Below, in pieces: positions 1-9,152 of a stretch of DNA of 31,753 nt. Position 1 is the stretch's first letter. The number at the start of each line of letters is the position of its first letter. The stretch comes from CAZHGD01 sp964531735 (lineage in GTDB: Bacteria; Armatimonadota; UBA10988), in assembly GCA_964531735.1 (NCBI GenBank), contig CAZHGD010000079.1, positions 1 through 31,753 of the forward strand. The letters run 5' to 3'. The notes beneath the pieces are model-generated. The model saw only the letters and a program-made list of their open reading frames with translations. It ran no database searches and was not told the DNA's origin. The translations under genes and the position numbers were made by a program.

Positions 1-1
1 C

Positions 2-259
2 GGCCCCACGGTCACCACGCCGGCGCCGCGCCGTGAAGCCGAACCCAGCCGCCCGGCCGAGCCCGACGCCAGCCCGACCAAGCCCGACGCCAGCCCGACC
101 AAGCCGCCGTCGGCCGCGCCGAAAACGACGAAGCCGCAGCCCGAGGAGGAGACTCCCGGTTCCTCGCCAATTCGCGGTGATCGCGAGGAGGCCGGCCAGG
201 TACTCGCCAAGCGACCCAGCGGAAGCGCCGGCCGGCCCTCGGCCGAGCCGGAGCCATGA
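2..259 (+). CDS. C-terminal tail of an upstream protein (partial), Pro/Ala-rich
   Basis: The frame is open from the window edge to a TGA at 257-259 that overlaps the ATG of the PilZ gene (ATGA). The 85 visible residues are rich in Pro, Ala, Glu, Lys and Arg and have no recognisable fold. A seven-residue unit, PDASPTK, is repeated exactly twice. It looks like a disordered tail. In many bacteria the gene before a PilZ protein and fliA is the MinD-like ATPase flhG, so the missing part could be FlhG, but nothing in the visible tail shows this. The stop/start overlap argues for the same operon as the genes downstream. Confidence 0.55.
   Translation, partial: GPTVTTPAPRREAEPSRPAEPDASPTKPDASPTKPPSAAPKTTKPQPEEETPGSSPIRGDREEAGQVLAKRPSGSAGRPSAEPEP
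62..103 (+). repeat. Two exact tandem copies of a 21-bp unit
   Basis: The unit at 62-82 is repeated without mismatch at 83-103. It is in frame with the partial upstream gene and encodes PDASPTK twice, so it is an in-frame expansion of a disordered tail. Confidence 0.85.
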
Positions 260-900
260 GAGTCAACCAGCGTGTCACCGTGGAAGTGCTCGAGGGCGAG
301 CCACCGGAGCGTTACGCCAGTCGCATCGAGGGTGTCACAGAACGGCACCTGGCGCTGGCCGAACCGGTCCGAGACGGCGCGCAGGTGGTCCTGCGCGTCG
401 GCACCGAACTCCGCGTGACCATGTTCTATGGTGGCGGGGCGCACGCCTTCCAGACGCGAGTGATCGGCCGCGACCACCTGCCGACCCCGGTGATGCTGGT
501 CGACCGGCCGCGCCGCATCGAGACCTTGCAGCGCCGGCAGTTCTTCCGCGAGTCGGCCGTGGTGCAGACGCTGTGCGCCTCCACGGGCGAAGGACCGGCC
601 CAATTCGAGGGTCTGACCAGGAATCTCAGCGGCGGCGGCGTCTGTCTGCGCACGCGCGATGTCAAAGCTGTCAGCGCCATGATCGCCGACGGATCGCTGA
701 GCAGCCCGTTCTGGTTGGAGCTTAGGTTACCGTCGGAGTCTTTGCGCGCGGTCGCCCAGGTGGTATGGTGTCAAGTGAGTGAAGACGGCAAGACGGCCGA
801 CTTGGCTTTCGAGTTCGTCGATCTCCAGGACGGCGACCGTGAGCGGTTGATACGCTATCTGTTCGTCCTGCAACGCGAGGCGATCCGGAAAGGCCACTGA
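256..900 (+). CDS. PilZ-domain protein, YcgR-like c-di-GMP receptor
   Basis: The 214-residue protein has the two-domain layout of YcgR-type flagellar brakes. An N-terminal beta-barrel-like domain (about residues 1-85) precedes a PilZ domain (about 88-210). The c-di-GMP-binding signature is complete: RRQFFR at residues 93-98 (RRxxxR) and N123-L-S125-G-G-G128 (the D/NxSxxG motif). There is no signal peptide or membrane segment, so it should be cytoplasmic. Proteins of this family bind c-di-GMP and slow or stop the flagellar motor. The start overlaps the stop of the upstream gene, and fliA begins two bases after its own stop, which places it firmly in a flagellar operon. Binding of c-di-GMP is inferred from the motifs. 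Confidence 0.88.
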   Translation: MRVNQRVTVEVLEGEPPERYASRIEGVTERHLALAEPVRDGAQVVLRVGTELRVTMFYGGGAHAFQTRVIGRDHLPTPVMLVDRPRRIETLQRRQFFRESAVVQTLCASTGEGPAQFEGLTRNLSGGGVCLRTRDVKAVSAMIADGSLSSPFWLELRLPSESLRAVAQVVWCQVSEDGKTADLAFEFVDLQDGDRERLIRYLFVLQREAIRKGH

Positions 901-901
901 G

Positions 902-1663
902 ATGCCCGACACCTCGACGAGGCAATCGGCACACGACGAGCTGTGGGATGCCTACCTGCAGTTCGGCGATCTGAACTCGAAGAGCAGCCTGGTCGAGGAA
1001 TACCTGCCGCTGGTCAAGCGAGCGGTGAGTCGCGTGCGCCCGTTCCTGCCCGATTTCGTGCAGGAAGAGGACCTGATCGGCTACGGCTTCGTCGGGTTGC
1101 TGGAGGCCATCGACCGCTTCGAGCGCGACAAGGGCGTCCCCTTCGAGGCCTATGCGGTCAAGCGCATCCAAGGCTCCATCCTCGACGGGCTGCGCGCCAT
1201 GAGCTGGCTGCCGCGCAACCTGCACCGCCAGGCCAAACAGGTCGAAGACACCATCGAGGACCTGCGGACCCGCCTGGGCCGCCAGCCGACCGAGGACGAG
1301 GTCGCCGACGGACTGGGCATTTCCGTGCCGGACTATCACGGCCTGCTCAACGACGTCGGGCCGATCACTTTGATGCCATTCGACGAGATCACCGAACACG
1401 GTGGCGTCGACACCGAGGGGCAGCCGTGGGACAAGGTGGCCCGCGAGGAACTGCTCCACGCCATCGCCCGCGGCATCGAGGAACTACCCGAGCGCGAGAA
1501 GCTGGTGGTCACCTTGTACTTCCAGCGCGATCTGACCCTCAAGGAGATCGCGCAGGTCCTGGATGTCTCCGAAGGGCGCGCCTGCCAGCTCAAGACCCAG
1601 GCCCTGCTGCGCCTGCGCTCCTCGCTCCAGGCGCAAGGCTTCCACGGTCCCGGGAGCACCTGA
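902..1663 (+). CDS. fliA: RNA polymerase sigma-28 factor (FliA/SigD/WhiG family)
   Basis: The 253-residue protein is normal length for the family. It has region 2 with the core-binding and -10 recognition helices (EEDLIGYGFVGLLEAIDRFE, then the stretch around the YAVKRIQGSILDGLR motif, about residues 60-100). Region 3 follows (LGRQPTEDEVADGLG, about 124-138), then region 4 with a clear helix-turn-helix (LTLKEIAQVLDVSEGRACQL, about 210-230). The family directs transcription of late flagellar and chemotaxis genes and is normally held by FlgM; no flgM is visible here. The ATG lies one base after the PilZ stop codon, and the TGA shares its A with the ATG of the next gene, so translation is probably coupled. 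Confidence 0.93.
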   Translation: MPDTSTRQSAHDELWDAYLQFGDLNSKSSLVEEYLPLVKRAVSRVRPFLPDFVQEEDLIGYGFVGLLEAIDRFERDKGVPFEAYAVKRIQGSILDGLRAMSWLPRNLHRQAKQVEDTIEDLRTRLGRQPTEDEVADGLGISVPDYHGLLNDVGPITLMPFDEITEHGGVDTEGQPWDKVAREELLHAIARGIEELPEREKLVVTLYFQRDLTLKEIAQVLDVSEGRACQLKTQALLRLRSSLQAQGFHGPGST

Positions 1664-2118
1664 TGTCCGGCGTCAGCGTCACCTGGGCCTTGCTGTTGGT
1701 GCTGCAGGTCGTCCAGGTCGGGTTCATCGTCTGGCTGCTGCGGATGATCGTGCCCCTCCGCGCTGCGACCGCGGTCAAGCCGACAGCCGAGTCGCTGGGG
1801 TCGCTGGCCGCGCAGATGGAGCCGCTGTTCCGCCGGCAGTTTCAGCAACTCGAGGACGCGCACGCCCGAGCGCAGGACCTGATCGAACGCTCCGAGCGCG
1901 TGCTGCACCACCTCGTGCGCATCGAGAGCCGCACCACGTCGGTCGAGGCCGACGAGGCGCAGCAGCACGAGACGGCGGTGCTGCTCGCTCGCAGTGACGC
2001 CCGCCGCCTGTTGGCTGATGGTCGCACCATCGCCGAGGTGGCCACCGCCACCGGCCTGCCCCAAGGCGAGGTGGCGGTGCTGGCCAACTTGCTCCGCGCC
2101 AAGCAGAGCGGCGACTGA
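1663..2118 (+). CDS. Small single-pass membrane protein, SwrB/DUF6115-like
   Basis: The 151-residue protein has one N-terminal membrane helix (about residues 6-28) and a long charged helical or coiled-coil region (about 45-115). A C-terminal helix-turn-helix-like segment (TIAEVATATGLPQGEVAVL, about 122-140) ends the protein. This layout and its place directly after the sigma-28 gene match SwrB (YlxL) of Bacillus, which follows sigD and promotes flagellar export assembly, and the DUF6115/DUF2802 proteins found at the same place in other phyla. The ATG at 1663 overlaps the fliA stop. The frame stays open far upstream inside fliA, but that part is out of frame with a conserved gene. Family assignment rests on architecture and position. 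Confidence 0.68.
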   Translation: MSGVSVTWALLLVLQVVQVGFIVWLLRMIVPLRAATAVKPTAESLGSLAAQMEPLFRRQFQQLEDAHARAQDLIERSERVLHHLVRIESRTTSVEADEAQQHETAVLLARSDARRLLADGRTIAEVATATGLPQGEVAVLANLLRAKQSGD

Positions 2119-2135
2119 CCGCCCATCGCCTGAGT

Positions 2136-2164
2136 TTGACCCTCGGCGGACTCAGTGGGATAAT
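2136..2164 (+). promoter_or_regulatory. Sigma-70-type promoter for the ABC-F gene
   Basis: TTGACC (2136-2141) and GATAAT (2159-2164) are separated by exactly 17 bp, close to consensus. Transcription would start near 2171, giving a leader of about 15 bases with GAGG at 2175-2178, seven bases before the ATG at 2186. It separates the ABC-F gene from the flagellar operon. Confidence 0.75.
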
Positions 2165-2185
2165 GCCGTCCTCCGAGGCCGTTCG

Positions 2186-4192
<2,007 letters not shown>

Positions 4193-4196
4193 CCCC

Positions 4197-5018
4197 TCAC
4201 GCGGCCGGCACCAGGTCGGCCGCCAGCACGTACCAAGCCTCACTCGGCGTGCAGGTGACCACCGCCTGGAGGCGGTAGCTGACCCCCGCCGCGGCCATCT
4301 TGTGGCCGGCCTCGGTAACGCCCGCCTTGTGCTCGTCCAGCAGACGGTACTGGAAGGTCACCGGCTGCTCCACGTGCCAGACCGACAGCGACTGCCCGTC
4401 CACCGCGAGCGTCTCCTCGGTGCTCGTAAGGTCGCTCGTGAGCTTGCCGAACAGGCGCGACGGCAGGTGCTCGGCGACGGTCTCGGGACCGGTCTCCGAG
4501 ACCTTGTCGCTGCCCTGGATGCCGGCGGCGGCCGTCAGCGCCTCGGCGATGGACTGCCGGCGCGCCTGCGTCCACTCATGCAGCGAGGCGTTGACATCGG
4601 CCGCTTCGGGGTTGCCCAGGGCGCCGCGCAGCGCCAGCCGCTCGTAGAGGTGCCAGTTCGGCGCCGACGGCTGCGACAGCACGCGGTCGAACACCGACTT
4701 GGCGAAGGCGCGCTCGTTGGCATACTGCTTGCGCGCCGTGAGGATGCGCTGGCACATCACCGCGCCCACGATCAGGCCGATCACGCCGAGCACGACGGCG
4801 AAGGGCGCAATCGCCCGCGTGCCCGGCGTAGCGCCGACCGCGTTGGCCATGTAGCCGATGAACAGGCTCAGAATGCCGACGATCGCGCCGAGCATCATGG
4901 CGCTGAACTCATTCGGGTAGACATCGAGGATGGCCGCCGTGTCCAATCGCGGACGAGGCAGTTGCAGGGCCTCGGCCAGCCGCTCTCGGATCACTTCCGT
5001 CTCGTAACGCTTGCTCAT
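4197..5018 (-). CDS. Unrecognised protein with two membrane helices
   Basis: This 273-residue protein matches no family I recognise. A short N-terminal cytoplasmic stretch is followed by two adjacent hydrophobic segments (about residues 38-60 and 69-90). The remaining 180 residues are soluble: first helical, then probably beta-rich near the C-terminus. The ATG at 5018 has GGAGG eight bases upstream. The gene is convergent with the ABC-F gene, with four bases between stop codons, and divergent from the GH42-like gene. It has no obvious functional partner, and the neighbours give no firm hint of its job. Confidence 0.7.
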   Translation of the reverse strand: MSKRYETEVIRERLAEALQLPRPRLDTAAILDVYPNEFSAMMLGAIVGILSLFIGYMANAVGATPGTRAIAPFAVVLGVIGLIVGAVMCQRILTARKQYANERAFAKSVFDRVLSQPSAPNWHLYERLALRGALGNPEAADVNASLHEWTQARRQSIAEALTAAAGIQGSDKVSETGPETVAEHLPSRLFGKLTSDLTSTEETLAVDGQSLSVWHVEQPVTFQYRLLDEHKAGVTEAGHKMAAAGVSYRLQAVVTCTPSEAWYVLAADLVPAA

Positions 5019-5081
5019 CCACTGTGCCTCCGCGTGCCGTCATCGGACAGGACACCCAACTCGGGTGGCGAAAGCGGTGCT

Positions 5082-5085
5082 GGAG
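5082..5085 (+). promoter_or_regulatory. Ribosome binding site that sets the GH42-like start
   Basis: GGAG lies seven bases before the ATG at 5093. The alternatives are worse: the ATG at 5024 lies just upstream of the divergent gene's start and lacks a site, and the ATG at 5114 has no purine run in front. Confidence 0.6.
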
Positions 5086-5092
5086 CCCTCTG

Positions 5093-8000
5093 ATGCCGCC
5101 AGCTTCCGCCCGCATGCGCTCTGTTGGCCGTTGGACCGCGCTACTCCTCCCGCTGCTCGCAATTCAGGCGATGGCGCAGCCGGGCCGTGAGATGCTCGTC
5201 AACGGCGGGTTCGATCTCGACGAGGACCACAACGGCCTGCCCGACGGCTGGAGCACCAGCGGACAGCAGGCCCTCTATCGCGAAACCATGCCGCATAGCC
5301 GCGACTTCGAACTCGTCTCACGCCCGGGCGCCTACGTGCTCGCCACGCAGGACGTCCGCCTCGTGCCCGGTGAGACCTACACCCTTGTCATCGAAGTCAA
5401 GGGCACACCCGATGCCTTGGCCGGCGCCATTATACTGCACGGACCGGCTCGTCCGACCCACGAAATGGGGCTGATCTGGTCGCAAGCGGTCAAACCCGAC
5501 TACCAGGTGTTCTTTCGCGTCTTCCAAGCGCCCAACCCGGCCTGCCGGCTCTACCTGTACAACGTCGCCCGCAAGGGCGAGGTGGTCTACCGTCGCGTGT
5601 CCCTGCGCCAGGGCCGGCCCGAGCAGCCGCTGGTGCGTCAGTTGTCGTTCGGACCCAACGACGAGCCGGACGAGCCGGCCCGCACGACCGCGCACACGCC
5701 GTTCGCGCGTCCCTTGTCCGGCGGGCCGCTGAAGACCTTGGCCATCATGCGCCACTTCCGTTCGGCTCGCGAGGTCGTCGAACTCGCGCAGCGCGTCGAG
5801 CTGGACTGGGACCTGCTGGTCGTCGACGCTGACGACGCCGCCTCACCGACGGCCCAGCAGGCCCAGCGACGACTGGACCAGGACGAGTACGACCTCTATC
5901 TGGTGGCCTGTCCGGTGCCCAAGCCCTATGCCGAGCGGATCCGCAAGGCCGTCGCGGGCGGCCGCGGCCTGGTCGTGCTCGACACCAATGGCCGCGGCGC
6001 GGGGCTCTGCGATCCCGCCGGGCTGGTTGCCGCCGGCGGAGCGCACTGGCTGCTCCGCGATCTGCCGTGGTCGCTCCTGGAACCGGCGTACCAGCCCGCG
6101 GTGCGCTACGGCCCGGTCGGCCAGGGCCGCGCCGTGCTGGCGACCTGGCCGGCCGGCCAGATCACCATCCACGGGCTGCTGCCCACCTTGCGCAGCCTGG
6201 CCGACTGGCGGCATCGCGGCTTCCGCTACTGGGAGTACCCGAGCGCATTTCTGGCCCGCGCCCTGGCCTGGGCGGCCCGGCGCGATCAGCCAACCGCGCT
6301 GGCCGTCAGCGCCAACGAGACCGGCCTGCTGCTCAGCCCGCAGAACCTGCCCGCCGGCAGTCGCCTGGAGGTCAACTGGCGGTCGGCCCGGCAGATCCGC
6401 TTCGACCGGTCTGACCTGACCTGGCCGCCGGCGGCGCCCGGTGCCGGTGGCGTGGTCGCCTACCCACCCGACCTGCCGGGCGGGCCCGGCATGGCCGATG
6501 TCCGGGTGCTGGCGGCCGACGGCCGCGTGGTCTACTGGGCCGGTCTGCCGTTCGAGCGCCCGCGCGAAGGAGCCCTGGCCGATCTCGCGCTGAGTGCCGA
6601 AGTGGTCGAGCCCGGGGCCGGCGTCACGGTCAGCGCTCGGTCGACGGCAACGACGGCCACCACGGTCACTGCGGCGCTGGTCGACGCCCGCGGGCGGGTC
6701 TATGCCCGGTCACGCGCCGACGTCGCCCCGCAGGCGAGCTTCCGGCTGGCACTGAGCGTCGCGCGCACGCTCACCGCGGGCAACAAGCTGTGCGTGCGCC
6801 TGGCTCGCGCCGACGGCCGTGAACTCGACTCCGCCTGGCGCGATGTCTGGGTGCCGGCGCTCAATCGCGCCCGAGCGTGGACGGACTTCCACGTCACCGC
6901 CTGGGGTGACGGCTCGGTCAACCCGCCCATCTCACACACCTACAACCAGATGAGCCGCGAACTGGGACTCAACGGCAAGTTCGAGGGCTTCACCTACGGC
7001 ACCGTCGAGGATGGCCTGTTTCCGAGCGGCACGGCGCATCTGCCCGGCCTGTTCCCCGGCAGCAAGCCGCGCCCCGACCGCACTCGTGGCGATGGCTGTC
7101 TGAGCGACCCGGCCTTCCTGGCCCGCACCGACGCCGCGTTCGCGAAGCGGCTCACCGATGTCGGCCCGCTGGGCATGTCGGCCTGGGCGCTGGGCGATGA
7201 GATCGAGCTGACCAGCCGCCACGACGTGGACGAGGTCGACTTCGCGCCGGCCAGCCTGGCCGCGTTCCGCGCGTGGCTCCAGCGCCGGTATGGCGACCTG
7301 GCCACGCTGAACCGGCAGTGGGGCACCAACTACGCGCGGTTCGACGAGGTGCGGCCGGCCGTCACCGGCGACGTCCGCGGCCGGAGCAACTACGCGCCGT
7401 TCGTCGACTTCCGCACCTTCATGACCGAGGAGTGGATCCGCACCCTCAAGCACATCGTGGCCAACATCAAGAGCGCCGATCCCGGCGCTCGCGTGGGCCA
7501 CACCAACACCTTCGGCTCGCTGCCGTTCAACGGTGTCGACTTCTGGCGCTTGACCAGCGAGTGTGGCTTCACCTGGGGCCAGGAGTACAGCGAGGCCATC
7601 AAGTCCGAGGCGCACAAGGCCATTTTCGCCTTCTGGCGCAGCTTCTGTCCCGATGACCTGCCCAACCTGGGCTGGATCGGCTACCATCGCCAGGCTCGGG
7701 CCGCCCAGTTCGAGCCCTGGTGGCTGGCGTTGCACGGCAGCCGCGGGGTCAGCTACTTCGCTGTCAACGCCCTCGACGCGCAGCGCGGCACCTCATGGGC
7801 ACTGGTCTACCCCACGCAGGCGACCACGCCCTACGCCCGGGCGGTCCGCAGCTCCCTGAGCGATCTGACCGACGGTGTCGGCAAGCTGCTCATGGAGTCG
7901 CGCGAGCCCGATCCCGCGGTGGCGATCCTCTGGTCGCACCCGAGCATGTTGGCCAGTTGGTGCGAGAGCACGTACGAGAAGCCCGAGCCACCCGACCGGC

Positions 8001-9151
8001 CGCCGATGGACTCCTGGGGTGCCTTCTTCCGCGCCCAGCTCGACTTCCGCCGCCTGCTGGAGGCCAACCAGGTGCCCTACCGGTATCTGGCACCGGCCCA
8101 GATCGCCGCGGACCCGACGGTGCTCAACCGCTACCGGCTGGTCTATCTCCCGATGGTCTCGGCCTGTGACCGAGCCACGGTGCAGTCACTGGTCGCCTGG
8201 CAGCGGCAAGGCGGGCTGGTGGTGGCCGACCTCAACACGCTGCGCTACGACGAACACGGCACGCCCTACCCCGCCGACGGTCCGGTGACCGACCTGTTCG
8301 GGGTGCGCACCGCAGGCCCCGTGGTCTGGTCCCCGACCCGCCTCACCGGTGCGCTGACCGCTGCCGGCTACGGTCGACAGCCGTGGCAGGCGGTGCGGCC
8401 CACGACCGAGTGGCTGGGCGGCCCGGTCAATCACGAAGCCGGGCCGCCGGCCGCGCTGGCCACCCGCCTCGACCGGGGCTCGGCGGTCATCCTCAGCACG
8501 ATCCTCAACCCGGACGACGCCGGCGCGGTGTCGCTGGTCGGCAGACTGCTTCAGGCCGCCGGCATCACGCCGACGCTACGCCTCACGCGCCTGGATGACC
8601 CGGCCAAGCCCACCGCCTGCGAGGTCGTTCGGCGGGTCAACGGCACCATCGAGCTGGTCGGTGTCATCCGCGACTACCGCCGCGTGGCCGCCGGCGAGGC
8701 GGTGCCGCCGCCGCTGCGCTTGTCGTTCGGACGGCCGGCCTGGGTGGTCGACGTGCGCGAGCGCAAGCTGCTGGGGCGCATCCAGCAACTCGACCTCGGC
8801 CTGGCTCCGGCCGACTGCCGCCTGTTCGCGCTGCTGCCCTACCGGCCCGAACGCCTCGACGTCGAGGTGTCGCCCACCGGCGAAGTGGGGCACGACCTGG
8901 AGCTGACGGCCACGCTCCGCGCCGACGGTGCCGTGGGGCGCCACGTCTTCCGGGTCGAACTGCGCGCGCCGGATGGGCAACTGCGGCCGGCCTACAGCAC
9001 CAACACCGCCGCGGCAGGCGGGCGACTGAAGTTGAACCTGCCACTGGCCTACAACGATCCCGCGGGTGACTGGACCGCAACGGTTCGCGATGTGACCAGC
9101 GGTCTGGCCGCCAACGCCAAGTTCAGGCTCACGGAGGCCCCGCCGGGCTAG
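5093..9151 (+). CDS. Very large secreted GH42-like (beta-galactosidase family) protein
   Basis: The protein has 1352 residues, about twice a classical GH42 enzyme. A signal peptide ends near AMA-QPG (residue 29). A carbohydrate-binding-type jelly roll follows (LVNGGFDLDEDHNGLPDGW onward, about 35-190). A GATase-like alpha/beta segment lies at about 215-330. The GH42-like TIM barrel (about 590-930) includes the family-typical YGDLATLNRQWGTNY. A beta-galactosidase trimerisation-like domain (about 940-1150) and a C-terminal beta-sandwich (about 1240-1345) complete it. The family cleaves beta-galactosides, but substrate cannot be read here. The expected acid/base Asn-Glu appears as Asp702-Glu703 (GDEIE), and I see no clear nucleophile Glu in the later barrel strands, so activity is uncertain. 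The stop is one base from the convergent beta-helix gene. Confidence 0.75.
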   Translation: MPPASARMRSVGRWTALLLPLLAIQAMAQPGREMLVNGGFDLDEDHNGLPDGWSTSGQQALYRETMPHSRDFELVSRPGAYVLATQDVRLVPGETYTLVIEVKGTPDALAGAIILHGPARPTHEMGLIWSQAVKPDYQVFFRVFQAPNPACRLYLYNVARKGEVVYRRVSLRQGRPEQPLVRQLSFGPNDEPDEPARTTAHTPFARPLSGGPLKTLAIMRHFRSAREVVELAQRVELDWDLLVVDADDAASPTAQQAQRRLDQDEYDLYLVACPVPKPYAERIRKAVAGGRGLVVLDTNGRGAGLCDPAGLVAAGGAHWLLRDLPWSLLEPAYQPAVRYGPVGQGRAVLATWPAGQITIHGLLPTLRSLADWRHRGFRYWEYPSAFLARALAWAARRDQPTALAVSANETGLLLSPQNLPAGSRLEVNWRSARQIRFDRSDLTWPPAAPGAGGVVAYPPDLPGGPGMADVRVLAADGRVVYWAGLPFERPREGALADLALSAEVVEPGAGVTVSARSTATTATTVTAALVDARGRVYARSRADVAPQASFRLALSVARTLTAGNKLCVRLARADGRELDSAWRDVWVPALNRARAWTDFHVTAWGDGSVNPPISHTYNQMSRELGLNGKFEGFTYGTVEDGLFPSGTAHLPGLFPGSKPRPDRTRGDGCLSDPAFLARTDAAFAKRLTDVGPLGMSAWALGDEIELTSRHDVDEVDFAPASLAAFRAWLQRRYGDLATLNRQWGTNYARFDEVRPAVTGDVRGRSNYAPFVDFRTFMTEEWIRTLKHIVANIKSADPGARVGHTNTFGSLPFNGVDFWRLTSECGFTWGQEYSEAIKSEAHKAIFAFWRSFCPDDLPNLGWIGYHRQARAAQFEPWWLALHGSRGVSYFAVNALDAQRGTSWALVYPTQATTPYARAVRSSLSDLTDGVGKLLMESREPDPAVAILWSHPSMLASWCESTYEKPEPPDRPPMDSWGAFFRAQLDFRRLLEANQVPYRYLAPAQIAADPTVLNRYRLVYLPMVSACDRATVQSLVAWQRQGGLVVADLNTLRYDEHGTPYPADGPVTDLFGVRTAGPVVWSPTRLTGALTAAGYGRQPWQAVRPTTEWLGGPVNHEAGPPAALATRLDRGSAVILSTILNPDDAGAVSLVGRLLQAAGITPTLRLTRLDDPAKPTACEVVRRVNGTIELVGVIRDYRRVAAGEAVPPPLRLSFGRPAWVVDVRERKLLGRIQQLDLGLAPADCRLFALLPYRPERLDVEVSPTGEVGHDLELTATLRADGAVGRHVFRVELRAPDGQLRPAYSTNTAAAGGRLKLNLPLAYNDPAGDWTATVRDVTSGLAANAKFRLTEAPPG

Positions 9152-9152
9152 G

